A DNA stretch of 64,000 bases from CAWANF01 sp963783355 (lineage in GTDB: Bacteria; Bacteroidota; Rhodothermia; Balneolales; DATFMH01): contig CAWANF010000001.1 of the NCBI GenBank assembly GCA_963783355.1, positions 1,054,001 through 1,118,000 on the forward strand, in the 5' to 3' direction. Positions 9,251-19,256 of this stretch are shown here, piece by piece; within the stretch, counting starts at the first letter, position 1, and the number at the start of each line of letters is the position of its first letter. The position numbers were made by a program, and so were the translations under genes. Under the pieces are notes generated by a model that saw only the letters and a list, made by a program, of their open reading frames with translations, was not told the origin of the DNA and did not search any database.

Positions 9251-9991
9251 ATGATTAATAATAAAAAAATTACGGTTGTTCTTCCCGCCTATAATGCGGA
9301 AAAGACATTAAGGGAAACTTATAGTGAAATCCCACTGGATATTGTCGACGAAGTTGTTATTGTAGACGATTTTAGTAATGATAGAACCATTGAAATTGCT
9401 GAAGAATTAAAAATTGAACATATCATTCGGCACAAGGCCAATTCGGGTTATGGTGCTAATCAAAAAACGTGTTACAATAAAGCCCTTGAATTGAAAAGTG
9501 ACATTGTAATTATGTTGCATCCGGATTATCAATATACGCCGAAGCTAATACATTCTATGTGTTATTTGATAGTGAATGACTTATATAAAGTCGTATTGGG
9601 TTCCAGAATTTTGGGCAAGGGAGCAAAAAAGGGAGGTATGCCTTTTTATAAATATTTTTTTAACCGTGTACTGACTTTGATTCAAAATTTTCTAATGGCT
9701 CAGAAGTTATCGGAATATCACACAGGATACCGGGCATTTTCATCAGAAGTTTTAAAAGAGATCAACTTTAGAAAAAATTCAGATGGTTTTGTTTTTGATA
9801 ATCAAATGATTGCTCAAATATTTTTTAAGGGTTATGAAATAGCAGAGATTACCTGTCCGACAAAATACTTTGAAGAGGCGTCATCTATAAATTTTATGAG
9901 GAGCGTAGCGTATGGTTTCGGGGTTCTGAAAACATCATTTCAATATTTTTTAGCTAAAAGATTAAACATTCGATTTGAAATATTTAAATGA
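9251..9991 (+). CDS. family 2 glycosyltransferase (DPM/ArnC-like)
   Basis: A 246-residue GT-A enzyme without membrane segments. It has VVLPAYNAEKTLRETY at the N-terminus, VVIVDDFSNDRT for nucleotide binding, ANSGYGANQKTCYNKAL, and HPDYQYTP in place of the usual DADxQ metal motif. YHTGYRAFSS and FVFDNQMIAQ match the distal part of polyprenyl-phosphate glycosyltransferases. It probably transfers a sugar to a lipid carrier or a surface glycan. The next gene overlaps its stop by 4 bp, which indicates an operon. The pair is clearly more AT-rich than the neighbours. Confidence 0.85.
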   Translation: MINNKKITVVLPAYNAEKTLRETYSEIPLDIVDEVVIVDDFSNDRTIEIAEELKIEHIIRHKANSGYGANQKTCYNKALELKSDIVIMLHPDYQYTPKLIHSMCYLIVNDLYKVVLGSRILGKGAKKGGMPFYKYFFNRVLTLIQNFLMAQKLSEYHTGYRAFSSEVLKEINFRKNSDGFVFDNQMIAQIFFKGYEIAEITCPTKYFEEASSINFMRSVAYGFGVLKTSFQYFLAKRLNIRFEIFK

Positions 9992-11142
9992 TAACACAGG
10001 TAAAATCGAATATTTCAGTCGCAATTCTGGTATTTATCAATTTTATATTTACCTATAAGTATCTTTCAAGATATACGGAATATGGTTTTGTTATTTCTGT
10101 AGTACTGGTGTTTATTCAAATACTGATTTATAAATATCAAAACTTCCGTTTTTTTAAAAAACACGGCAGCAAAAGCATCTTATTTTATGGTTTCCTCATT
10201 CTTGTAGCCGGCTTAATTGTTATCAGTCATTTCGGAATTCCACTTTACAGGTTAAGAGTAGATAGATACAGTGTTATCTCATCTTTTTTAAGCAAGCTGT
10301 TTAGCGGGCAATATCCCTATTTCGCACGATCTGTCAGGGGAAATTTGCCAGGTCCCATGCCGGTATATTTTCTTATAGCTTTTCCTTTTTATCTGGTTGG
10401 AGGACTTAGCTTGTTGAGTGGCATGGGATATATTATCATGGCCTTTCTTTTAAAAAGATATCAGATAAACCGGCATCATATTTTTTTGTTATTATATTTG
10501 TATACTTCTCTTTTTATGGTGTGGGAGATTGCTTCAAGGAGTAATATTTTTACGTATTCCGTATTATTACTTCTTGTTGTCATAGGTTTTGTCAGAATCG
10601 ATAAAGAACAAAATCTTCAGCTCATCGCAGTCGCCTTACTTAGTGGATTGATGCTTTCTACAAGGAGTGTTTTCATTCTTGCTTATATTGTCTTTTTTTT
10701 ATCAGCAGTAATTAATGGGGAAATTTCTGTTAGAAGATTCTTCGTATTTGCCATTACTTCAGTATTGGCTTTTTTATCCACTTTTTTGCCTTTTATCGTT
10801 TTTTCCCCTCATGATTTCTTCAAAATGAATCCCTTCATCATCCAGTCCTCTTTTCTGATCCCTCAGATCTATACCGCTTTATTTATTCTTATTGCCATTA
10901 TATTTGCTTTTTTTGTTACTGATGATGCCGATAAATTCTTATTTAGCGGATTAAGTTTATTCACATCGATATTCATTTATGCCTTTTATTATGTGGTTCG
11001 GTATGGCTTCAATGAAGCCTATTTTCACAGTAAAATCGATATATCTTATTTCATTTTCTGCGTTCCCTTTTTCTTGATTTATCTGATTTGGAATCAAAAG
11101 AGTCCGAAAAAAGTGACAAAAAATGTTAAGGGATTAATTTGA
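9988..11142 (+). CDS. polytopic membrane protein of unknown function, possible GT-C type
   Basis: A 384-residue protein with roughly 10-12 hydrophobic helices and few charged loops. It overlaps the GT2 gene by 4 bp, so the two are probably coupled in translation. The arrangement of a DPM-like GT2 followed by a multi-spanning protein is typical of systems that make a lipid-linked sugar and then use or flip it, so a GT-C glycosyltransferase is one possibility. A periplasmic stretch after the second or third helix has RVDRYSVISSFLSKLFSGQY. No catalytic motif can be named. AT-rich composition suggests possible transfer. Confidence 0.6.
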   Translation: MITQVKSNISVAILVFINFIFTYKYLSRYTEYGFVISVVLVFIQILIYKYQNFRFFKKHGSKSILFYGFLILVAGLIVISHFGIPLYRLRVDRYSVISSFLSKLFSGQYPYFARSVRGNLPGPMPVYFLIAFPFYLVGGLSLLSGMGYIIMAFLLKRYQINRHHIFLLLYLYTSLFMVWEIASRSNIFTYSVLLLLVVIGFVRIDKEQNLQLIAVALLSGLMLSTRSVFILAYIVFFLSAVINGEISVRRFFVFAITSVLAFLSTFLPFIVFSPHDFFKMNPFIIQSSFLIPQIYTALFILIAIIFAFFVTDDADKFLFSGLSLFTSIFIYAFYYVVRYGFNEAYFHSKIDISYFIFCVPFFLIYLIWNQKSPKKVTKNVKGLI

Positions 11143-12060
11143 TCCTATGGCTTTTGAAATTCTGTTAGACAGCGCTATAAGTATTTCATTGGTTTTCAGG
11201 ATATGGTCGAAAGGCTCGATGGCGATCGTTTTATAACCTTCTTTGTCTGCCTGGCGAAACCGGTCATAAATTTCGCGGGTTAACAGTTCGTAATCGCCGG
11301 AATAGTGCAGGATATTGGACTGTTTTTGTTCCGCATACTGGTTGGAATGAACAAGATATAATGTTTCGAAATTGGCAAAATCTTCATTATCCCGTAACCA
11401 TCTGACTTTTGCTTCCGGTGAATAATGTGTGTACTTCATGCCCGGACTTTTGGGAACGCCGGAATATTTTTTAGTTTCCCAGGCGATGATTGTTTCGTGA
11501 ATAACGTGTTCAATGGCTGTTTTATCCACTTTGCCCGGACGATATATCTCAAATGGTTTTTCCGAGACATCCAGAACGGTCGATTCGATTCCGACTTCAC
11601 AGGAACCACCGTCGATCACCGGAAAATCGGGGCCAAAATCATCAAGTACGTGAATTGCTTTCGTGGGGCTTGGTTTGCCCGAGGTATTGGCGCTCGGTGC
11701 TACCAGCGGCCCCGCAGCAGAAATCAACGACAGGGCGACCGGGTGGGCCGGCATGCGCACGGCAACGGTGTCGAGTCCGGCAGTGATGATATCGAGGACT
11801 TCCGGCTTTTTCTTAAATATCAGCGTTAACGGTCCCGGCCAGAAAGCCTGCATCAGTTTTTTTGCTTCTTCGGGAATTTCACGGGCAAAATCGTTCACCA
11901 TCTCCATCGAAGAAACATGAACGATCAACGGATTGTCGGACGGCCGTCCTTTAGTTTCATAAATTTTTCGTATAGCCTCGGGATTCCAGGCACTTGCACC
12001 GAGTCCATATACCGTTTCGGTTGGGAAAAGCGACAATCCCGCCGTTTCGTAAGATTTCAA
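11134..12060 (-). CDS. threonylcarbamoyl-AMP synthase, Sua5 type
   Basis: Makes the threonylcarbamoyl-adenylate used to build t6A37 in tRNAs decoding ANN codons. At 308 residues it has both the YrdC catalytic domain (SLFPTETVYGLGASAW, then KGRPSDNPLIVH and APSANTSGKPSPT) and the C-terminal Sua5 domain that follows SPGMKYTHYSPEAKV. The start is a TTG at 12060: no ATG exists between the preceding in-frame stop and the conserved FPTETVYG, and about 11 residues before that motif is normal. It begins 8 nt after the mfd stop on the same strand, and its 3' end overlaps the convergent membrane gene by 9 bp. Confidence 0.9.
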   Translation of the reverse strand: MKSYETAGLSLFPTETVYGLGASAWNPEAIRKIYETKGRPSDNPLIVHVSSMEMVNDFAREIPEEAKKLMQAFWPGPLTLIFKKKPEVLDIITAGLDTVAVRMPAHPVALSLISAAGPLVAPSANTSGKPSPTKAIHVLDDFGPDFPVIDGGSCEVGIESTVLDVSEKPFEIYRPGKVDKTAIEHVIHETIIAWETKKYSGVPKSPGMKYTHYSPEAKVRWLRDNEDFANFETLYLVHSNQYAEQKQSNILHYSGDYELLTREIYDRFRQADKEGYKTIAIEPFDHILKTNEILIALSNRISKAIGSN

Positions 12061-12068
12061 TATAATTC

Positions 12069-15000
12069 TTAAGCAATATCCTGGGTTTCCTTGATTTCTG
12101 TTAATTGCCTGAAGAATGTGACCGCCGAATCGACATCAGGAATGTTATTGATGACAAAACGCACGGCATCATCTTTCTGAACCAGCTTGAAATCTCCGTT
12201 CGTTTTATCCTGGATGATTTTTAGCAAATTTTGGAAACGTCCGTCTTCATAAAATGTGGCGCTGTATTCTTTCTTGCTGCTTGGGCAGGTAATCCACATC
12301 CGGTTGGCCCGGATAGTAATTTTATCGAGATACAAACCGGAAGCATCGATTTTAATCTGAGCCGCTTTCACCAGGTTCCGGCCTTCGTCAGGCAATTTCC
12401 CAAACCGGTCTTCTATTTCTTTAATCCAGTCGTTAATCTGTTCCTCGTCCTGTGCTTCCGCCAATTTCCGATACAAGTTTAGCCTTTCCACATTATCCGA
12501 AATATAGCTACCCGGGAGCATGGCTGAGAGGTCGAATTCAATGGTTGTTTCTGGCCGTTCCGCTTCAATTTCAATGTCATCGAACAAGCCCTTGAATTCT
12601 GTTTCTTTCAATTCCCTGACGGCATCATTTAGGATCTTAGTGTATAAATCAAAACCGATTTCATTGATGAACCCGCTCTGTTCGGCGCCCAGAACGTCAC
12701 CGGCGCCACGGATATCCAGGTCGCGCATGGCAATATTGAAACCCGAACCTAAATCAGAATATTCTTCCAGGGCGATTAGCCGTTTCCTGGCATCGACACT
12801 CAAATCTTCCAGGGGCGGAGTAATAAGATAGCAATAAGCTTTTCTGTTCGAGCGCCCGACACGTCCGCGCAATTGGTGCAGCTCCGACAACCCAAAACGA
12901 TCCGCCCGGTTGATGATGATGGTGTTGGCGTTGGAAATATCAATCCCGTTCTCTACAATATTGGTCGATACCAGGACATCAAATTTGTGATGATAGAAAT
13001 CAGTGATGATCTTTTCGAGCTGTTTCCCGGTCATTTGTCCGTGTGCAAAACGAACGCGAATATTCGGGACCAGCTTTTGAATCATATCGGAAAATTCTGC
13101 GATATTGCTGACCCGGTTATGAATCACGAAAACCTGTCCGCCACGGCTTGTTTCCTGCAAAATGGCATCGTGCATAAGCATGGAATCGAAACTGTGAATC
13201 TCGGTATAAACCGGCTGGCGATTGGGCGGCGGCGTATTAATGATGCTCAGGTCTCGTGCACCCATCAACGACATATGGAGTGTTCTCGGGATGGGCGTGG
13301 CCGTCAGGGTCAAGACGTCCACGGTTGCCCTGAATTCCTTTAATTTTTCTTTGGCGGTGACGCCAAAACGCTGTTCTTCGTCAACAACAAGCAACCCGAG
13401 ATCTTTAAATTTGACATCTTTGGAAACCAGGCGGTGTGTTCCAATCAGGATATCGACTTTTCCTTCCGCCGTTCTTTTTAAAATATCTTTGATATCAGCT
13501 TGCGAACGGAATCTGGAGATGACTTCAACCGTCACCGGGAAATTGCTCATTCGTTCCCTGAATGTTTCATGATGCTGATCGGCGAGGATGGTCGTGGGAA
13601 CCAACACCGCAACCTGCTTGTGATCCATCACCGTTTTAAAAGCAGCCCGAACGGCGACTTCTGTTTTCCCGAAACCAACGTCACCGCAGACCAGTCGATC
13701 CATTGGAGTGGGGGATTGCATATCTTTTTTTACCGCTTCAATCGTTGATATCTGGTCGGGTGTTTCTTCGTATTTGAATGAAGCTTCCAGTTCTGTCAGC
13801 CAGTTATTATCAGGTGAAAAAGCAAAAGCCTTCTGGGCCTTTCTCTTTGCGTATAACTTGATCAAATCCCGCGCAATATCTTTCAGCCGGCTTTTTGTTT
13901 TGGCTTTCTTTCTGGCCCATTCGCCGGTTCCCAGTTTGGTGAGTTTGGGTGCGGCCCCGTCTTTGCCGGAATATTTTTGCAGCTTATGCAGGCTCGAAAC
14001 GTTCACATACAGGATGGAATCGTTCTGGTACCTCAATTTTACGGCTTCCTGCTGGGCGTCGCGGACTTTTATTTTCGTGAAACCGGCAAATTTTCCAATT
14101 CCGTAATCAACATGGACAACGAAATCACCGACGTTTAAATCACGGAGTTCTTTGAAGGATATACCGCCTCGTTTGGGCCGGTTCTTGATATTCGGACGAT
14201 GATACCGGTTGAAAATCTGGTGATCGGTGTAAATAGCGGCGGCATTATCGTGAAGGATGAAACCCTGGTGGATGGTCTCAGTTGAGACATGATATCGATT
14301 GATATCGGAAGGTTCGCCAAGCAAATCTTCAAAACGGTCACGCTGCCCGTTATTATCACAAAGAATATAGGTCTCGTAAGCTTTTTGTGATAAATCACTG
14401 ATATTGGCTTTCAGCAGCTTAATAGAAGCGTTAAAATCGGGTTGGGGAGATGCATTCAGTTTAATCGTAGTATTTGCTTCGATATCGTTTGAGAAACCGC
14501 CCACATATAAAATGGAATGATGTTCCAGACGTCTTTTTAAGTCTTCGGGAGATAAAAATAAATGTTTGGGTCCGATTGGGTCGGTATCATCTTTTCGGCT
14601 GATTTCCATGAACCGTTCCCCGGCCTGCTGATATCTTTTTTCCAGGTCGCTCAGGATAAACGGAAGGTTGAAAATGACGAGAACGGTATTTTCATCCAGG
14701 TATTCGAAAAGGTCTTTTTTATCATACTGGTCGAGAATATCGACATTCGGTACCAGGTTGGCACTATCCAGGTAAGCAATGGAACGCTGAGAGTCGGGAT
14801 CAAATTCACGGATAGAGTCCACTTCATCACCAAAAAACTCCAGGCGAAGAGGATAGTCACCCGAGTATGGAAAAACATCCAGGATACCGCCGCGTTTCGC
14901 AAATTCCCCGGGGTCATTGGCGAAGGTAACCCGGTTATAGCCTTGTTCCAGCAGCGTATTCTCTAGTACTTCCGGATTCCATTCCGAACCTTTTGTGATT

Positions 15001-15422
15001 TTGAGTGTCGCCTTGTTGAACGTTTCAGGCGAGGCAATTTTATCAAAGATGGCTTCCGAAGACGTGATGATGGTCTTGCTTTTTTTCGTTAATATCGATT
15101 CCAGGACTTCCGAACGGCGAACCATGGCATTAGAATCCGGAATTTGTTTGTCGTCATATGGCTTGTGATTGGTCGGCGGCAACAGATGACTGTTTTCAAC
15201 TCCCAGCGTATCAAGATCCGATTTAAGAAACTGTGCTTGTTCATTTTCGGGATAAATCGCAAGTATTGTCCTTTTCTCTTTTTGCAGTGACTGAATCAAA
15301 AAGGAAGGAGTTGATCCTACAAAATGCTCGAGTCTGATGATATGCTTATTTCTGATATCGTTTTCAATATCAGAAAGCGGTATACAGCCGGAGAAGAAAG
15401 TACTGATGTTTTCTAAAGCCAT
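12069..15422 (-). CDS. mfd: transcription-repair coupling factor Mfd
   Basis: A 1117-residue ATP-driven DNA translocase that removes RNA polymerase stalled at lesions and recruits UvrA. Domains in order: N-terminal UvrB-homology region (about 1-330), RNA polymerase interaction domain with FVVHVDYGIGKFAGF (about 450), helicase motor with MDRLVCGDVGFGKTEVAVRA (Walker A, about 580), VVDEEQRFGV (motif II), LTATPIPRTLHMSLMGARD (the TRG/motif III region), then NIVENGIDISNANTIIINRA and QLRGRVGRSNRKAYCYL. The TRCF C-terminal domain follows. Length and motifs are complete. The Sua5 gene follows 8 nt later. Confidence 0.97.
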   Translation of the reverse strand: MALENISTFFSGCIPLSDIENDIRNKHIIRLEHFVGSTPSFLIQSLQKEKRTILAIYPENEQAQFLKSDLDTLGVENSHLLPPTNHKPYDDKQIPDSNAMVRRSEVLESILTKKSKTIITSSEAIFDKIASPETFNKATLKITKGSEWNPEVLENTLLEQGYNRVTFANDPGEFAKRGGILDVFPYSGDYPLRLEFFGDEVDSIREFDPDSQRSIAYLDSANLVPNVDILDQYDKKDLFEYLDENTVLVIFNLPFILSDLEKRYQQAGERFMEISRKDDTDPIGPKHLFLSPEDLKRRLEHHSILYVGGFSNDIEANTTIKLNASPQPDFNASIKLLKANISDLSQKAYETYILCDNNGQRDRFEDLLGEPSDINRYHVSTETIHQGFILHDNAAAIYTDHQIFNRYHRPNIKNRPKRGGISFKELRDLNVGDFVVHVDYGIGKFAGFTKIKVRDAQQEAVKLRYQNDSILYVNVSSLHKLQKYSGKDGAAPKLTKLGTGEWARKKAKTKSRLKDIARDLIKLYAKRKAQKAFAFSPDNNWLTELEASFKYEETPDQISTIEAVKKDMQSPTPMDRLVCGDVGFGKTEVAVRAAFKTVMDHKQVAVLVPTTILADQHHETFRERMSNFPVTVEVISRFRSQADIKDILKRTAEGKVDILIGTHRLVSKDVKFKDLGLLVVDEEQRFGVTAKEKLKEFRATVDVLTLTATPIPRTLHMSLMGARDLSIINTPPPNRQPVYTEIHSFDSMLMHDAILQETSRGGQVFVIHNRVSNIAEFSDMIQKLVPNIRVRFAHGQMTGKQLEKIITDFYHHKFDVLVSTNIVENGIDISNANTIIINRADRFGLSELHQLRGRVGRSNRKAYCYLITPPLEDLSVDARKRLIALEEYSDLGSGFNIAMRDLDIRGAGDVLGAEQSGFINEIGFDLYTKILNDAVRELKETEFKGLFDDIEIEAERPETTIEFDLSAMLPGSYISDNVERLNLYRKLAEAQDEEQINDWIKEIEDRFGKLPDEGRNLVKAAQIKIDASGLYLDKITIRANRMWITCPSSKKEYSATFYEDGRFQNLLKIIQDKTNGDFKLVQKDDAVRFVINNIPDVDSAVTFFRQLTEIKETQDIA

Positions 15423-15781
15423 CTAAATTTACTTCGGGAATACAGTCGGAAGTTATTTGAAAATATTCAGGTAAATAATGTTCGTATTAAGTTTGGTAAA
15501 GTACGGAAAATTGAAAGTTTTATCATTTAAAATTCTAATTCAAAAAAAAAGAATCCGATGAATAACGTTCATGCAAGTACGTTTATGATATTTGTGAAAG
15601 GAAATTCACTACAATTTATCACGGGATTCTGCAACTCTTTGATCTGTTTGAATTAATAAAAATTTAAAAATCCCCCAAGATACATAACTATATGATTATT
15701 AATCGTATAAGAAAAATATATAGTTGACTGTGTTATCTAAAAACATAATTTGAAAACAGGACACAAGTACCTGTTTTGGCA
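15423..15781. other. AT-rich intergenic region with hairpin
   Basis: No ORF seen. A perfect 8-bp inverted repeat, AAAACAGG (15753-15760) and CCTGTTTT (15770-15777), sits just before the GWxTD gene and could be an operator or a leader hairpin. The motif aactatatg(a/g)ttatt near 15688 also occurs near 2001 upstream of the thioredoxin gene. Confidence 0.4.
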
Positions 15782-17909
15782 ATGAAAAGACTATTCGTTC
15801 TCTATGTCGTGTTTAGTAATCACATTAATCGTTGTAATCGCACAATCGTTCGCATATTCGACTAATAAACCAATAATCAATTCAGTAGATTATTACAGGA
15901 TAGGTTTATCAAAGGAAGAGCAGGGGGACTGGAAGGGTGCACTTGATGTTTGGATGGAAGCTAAAGAAAATGCGGGCAATTCGACTGAAATTGATCCGCG
16001 TATTGGATTTTCTTTCATATCACTGGTGACAAAAGAAAAAGCAAAGAGTTTCTACAAAGCAGCTTGTAAAATGTATTTTTGGGCACTTTCTTCCAAAAAT
16101 ATTACAAGATTTCATAGGGATTACTTACAGGAGATTAGGCGATTACGGCCCTTGATGAAACCCGGAGTATTTCATCATCTCATAGATCAGCTTAAGCATA
16201 ATAACCCGGTTGTTCTGAATGAGATTAAGGGTTTCTGGATTGAAAACGACGCAACTCCGTCAACAGCGGAAAATGAGCGATTACTGGAGCACTGGGAACG
16301 TATAGCTTATGCCAGGGAGCATTTTAATAAAAATCATTCTACAGTTTACGGAACCGACGAAAGGGCTGATGTTTATATCAAATATGGGCAGCCATCTATT
16401 ATTCGAAAGGGGACAATAGCATTAGATCGATTTAAGATTGAGACCTGGACCCGGGAACTGCTCAACAAAGATGGATTCAGTAATTCGTTTATAATGGCTC
16501 CAACCGACGAAGGATCTATGGGTAATGCCAGGGGATCTTTTGCACGTCCACCGGTAAGCGGAGACGCAAAAATCCGTTTTTTAGTCAACCAGGTGTTGCA
16601 ATTGAATCATTATAATTATTATGAGATATGGATATATAAGCAATTGAAAGACAATCAGAAAGATAATGTGATATTTATTTTCGGAAGCCCGGCTGACGGA
16701 GGTGGCTTTCAGTTTGCTTGGTTCAATTGACGATTTTATTTCTTCTTCTGGTTTTAGAATGCGGCGTTTTCCTGTGGATGCCACACCGTATAATTTAGGG
16801 CCTTTGCTTCAGCTTTTGTATTACGAATGCGTTAAAGATGTTGATCCCTATTTCAATACGGTCTTTCACCGGTTAGAAAATGACTGGGTAACTCAAAATC
16901 AGATTGCAGACGCCTTTATTTCGAATCATAATAGGAATCTGAATAAAGAGGAGATAACAAATCGTATCAGGAATGCTCCTGATGAAGTTTCGACTTACAA
17001 ACGGGCTATTCCAAAAATTAACCTGGGCTACAAAATGGCCCGTTACCTGGATAAAAATAACCATGAGTTTGTTAGGCTGTTCCTGTATTCGACGCCTCAA
17101 AATGCATTGGTTCGCGATTACGTGCCAACCCTGAAACTTAATCGTAAGGCAAATTATACCCTTAAGCATTTTTATGTTTATTGGGATGATAACTGGAAAA
17201 ATGTCCGGTCGGGGCAGGATTATCCTGATGTGTTTATGAAGAATAAATCCGGTATTGATGAAAATGAACCTTTTCCTTCAGAATCTGTTTTCGAAATACC
17301 TTTAAATAAAATGACCCGCAATGGAATGATTTCAGCCGATCTGTATAATTTGTCAAAAGATACATCCGGGGTTCAAACAATATATCCCGATCAGCTTATT
17401 GGTCTGGGAACACAAAAATTAGATTTACCTGACGACAGTCTCCGTTCAACTCCGGAAATTCTGGAAATGAGCGATGTCGTTATCGGGTACCAGCTGGATT
17501 CCTCATTTGTGACATGGGAAAAATATTCGAAATATCCATTCTATCGTTCCGGAAATGAATACGATACCTGAGGGTATAAATATGATGATCAATCTTGAAA
17601 TGTATCATCTGACGGAAGATTATGATGGGAAGTATCGTTTCTCAATCAATTATAAAATACTTCACGTCAACAGGAAGGGGAAACCGGCAAAGAATACATC
17701 CAGCTGCAGGGCTGACGGTTAGGTATGAATCGGAACAGAACAGGGCAAATGAAAACCTGGAAATTTCTTTAAAGGACCTAAAACCCGGCAAATATCTATT
17801 ACAGATTCAGGGTGTAGATGCGAAATCAGGTAATGAAGTAGAAAGAGAAGTGTTGTTTGAAATAAAAAAAGCGGCCAATCGTAAATCAACCGCTTTCTCG
17901 TCTAATTAG
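15782..17909 (+). pseudogene. GWxTD-domain protein, broken by several frameshifts
   Basis: The region reads as one exported GWxTD-domain protein only if the frame changes repeatedly. Segment 1 (from 15804) has a hydrophobic signal, then TPSTAENERLLEHWERIAYA and YGTDERADVYIKYGQP, which match the GWxTD motif region. At about 16706-16714 it shifts to a frame reading LLGSIDDFISSSGFRMRRF through 17571. A third frame from 17582 reads MMINLEMYHLTEDYDGKYRF, and a fourth from about 17690 reads AGLTVRYESEQNRANENLEI to the stop at 17909, a normal C-terminus for the family. A further shift near 15805 would restore a better signal peptide beginning MKRLFVLYVV at 15782. Each shift is explained by one extra base. 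Function of the family is unknown. The last codons overlap the terminator of the opposite ald gene. Confidence 0.75.
17864..17896 (-). terminator. rho-independent terminator of ald
   Basis: On the minus strand, AAAGCGG and CCGCTTT pair around a 15-nt loop and are followed by a T-run. It lies 29 nt after the ald stop and inside the 3' end of the convergent GWxTD reading frame. Confidence 0.8.
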
Positions 17910-17924
17910 CAATAAAAACAGGAA

Positions 17925-19037
17925 TTAAACAACTTCGGCTACCTTTTTCCAGGGCATGTCGAATGCGGCGGCCACATCTTTATAGGTGATAAACCCGTTG
18001 TCTATATTCAGGCCGAATTCAAGTTCTTTATTTTCGGCAATGGCTTTTTTCCATCCCTTGTTTGCCAGTTGCAGAGCGTATGGCAGGGTAACATTTGTTA
18101 AGCCTAAAGTGGATGTATACGGAACAGCACCGGGCATGTTGGCGACACAGTAATGGATGACATCATCAATGACATATATCGGGTTGTCGTGCGTCGTGGG
18201 ATGAGCGGTTTCAATACATCCGCCCTGATCGATCGCGACATCCACAATAACGGAACCCGGTTTCATCAGCTTCAGCATATCTCGTTTGATCAGCCTCGGG
18301 GCTTTGGCACCGGGGATCAAAACAGCGCCGATTACCAGGTCGACATGGGGCAGAAATTCCCGGATATTATGCTCGGATGACATGATTGTGGTTACATTTT
18401 TCGGCATGATGTCATCTAAATGACGCAAACGGGCTACATTGATGTCCATAATGGTGACATTGGCGCCCATTCCGGCTGCAATTTTAGCGGCGTTGACACC
18501 AACGATACCACCGCCGAGAACCAATACGGTAGCAGGTGGAACTCCTGGGATTCCGCCAAGCAGTACACCGCGTCCGCCCTGGGCTTTCTCGAGGTATTTG
18601 GCACCTTCCTGAACCGACATACGTCCGGCCACTTCACTCATAGGTATCAATAATGGCAGGGAAAGATCTGCCTTCTCAACCGTTTCATAAGCTATAGCGA
18701 CGCATTTAGATTTGATAACCGCTTCCGTAAGTTCACGGCTTGCAGCAAAATGAAAATAGGTAAAGATGATTTGTCCTTCACGCATCCGTGGATATTCCAC
18801 TGCGATGGGTTCTTTTACTTTCATAATCATTTCTGCACGTGACCATAAATCTTCAACATCGTCAAGCATTTCTGCTCCTGCCTGAATATATTTTTCATCA
18901 GGAAAGCCACTTCCCAAACCAGCATTCTTTTCTACAAGGACAATATGGCCGTTTTTCTTTAATTCGACCACACCGCCCGGTAAAAGAGCCACCCGGTTTT
19001 CGTGTGATTTAATTTCTTTCGGAACTCCTATAATCAT
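17925..19037 (-). CDS. ald: alanine dehydrogenase
   Basis: A 370-residue NAD-dependent enzyme that interconverts L-alanine and pyruvate plus ammonium. It has the N-terminal MIIGVPKEIKSHENRVALLP typical of the Ald/PNT family, the catalytic TYFHFAA region at about 95, and a Rossmann segment VLVLGGGIVGVNAAKIAAGM (about 170-190). DVAIDQGGCIETAHPTTHDN near 270 is diagnostic for alanine dehydrogenase rather than the transhydrogenase alpha subunit, and the length of 370 agrees. It appears to be transcribed alone and ends in its own terminator. Confidence 0.96.
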   Translation of the reverse strand: MIIGVPKEIKSHENRVALLPGGVVELKKNGHIVLVEKNAGLGSGFPDEKYIQAGAEMLDDVEDLWSRAEMIMKVKEPIAVEYPRMREGQIIFTYFHFAASRELTEAVIKSKCVAIAYETVEKADLSLPLLIPMSEVAGRMSVQEGAKYLEKAQGGRGVLLGGIPGVPPATVLVLGGGIVGVNAAKIAAGMGANVTIMDINVARLRHLDDIMPKNVTTIMSSEHNIREFLPHVDLVIGAVLIPGAKAPRLIKRDMLKLMKPGSVIVDVAIDQGGCIETAHPTTHDNPIYVIDDVIHYCVANMPGAVPYTSTLGLTNVTLPYALQLANKGWKKAIAENKELEFGLNIDNGFITYKDVAAAFDMPWKKVAEVV

Positions 19038-19256
19038 GAAAAAATCCTTAGTTTGATTTTTTTATTAAAAGAAATGTGTCTTAAGTCATAGTATTAGAAA
19101 AAATAAAAAGCACTCAAACTTATGAATATTTTTCTAAAAAGTCGCTAAACGGTTTTCTCTGCAATTTTAGAAATAATTATTACGTTAGGATGATCTTCGG
19201 GGGGAATCTTTCCTGATATTTTATATTTTCATACGAGCTTGAATAAATGGACGTGC

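Noticed and set aside
12231..14966. Several plus-strand ORFs of 80-150 codons
   Set aside because: They lie opposite mfd, whose conserved motifs are on the minus strand; they have no signal peptides, domains or start sites and are shadow frames.
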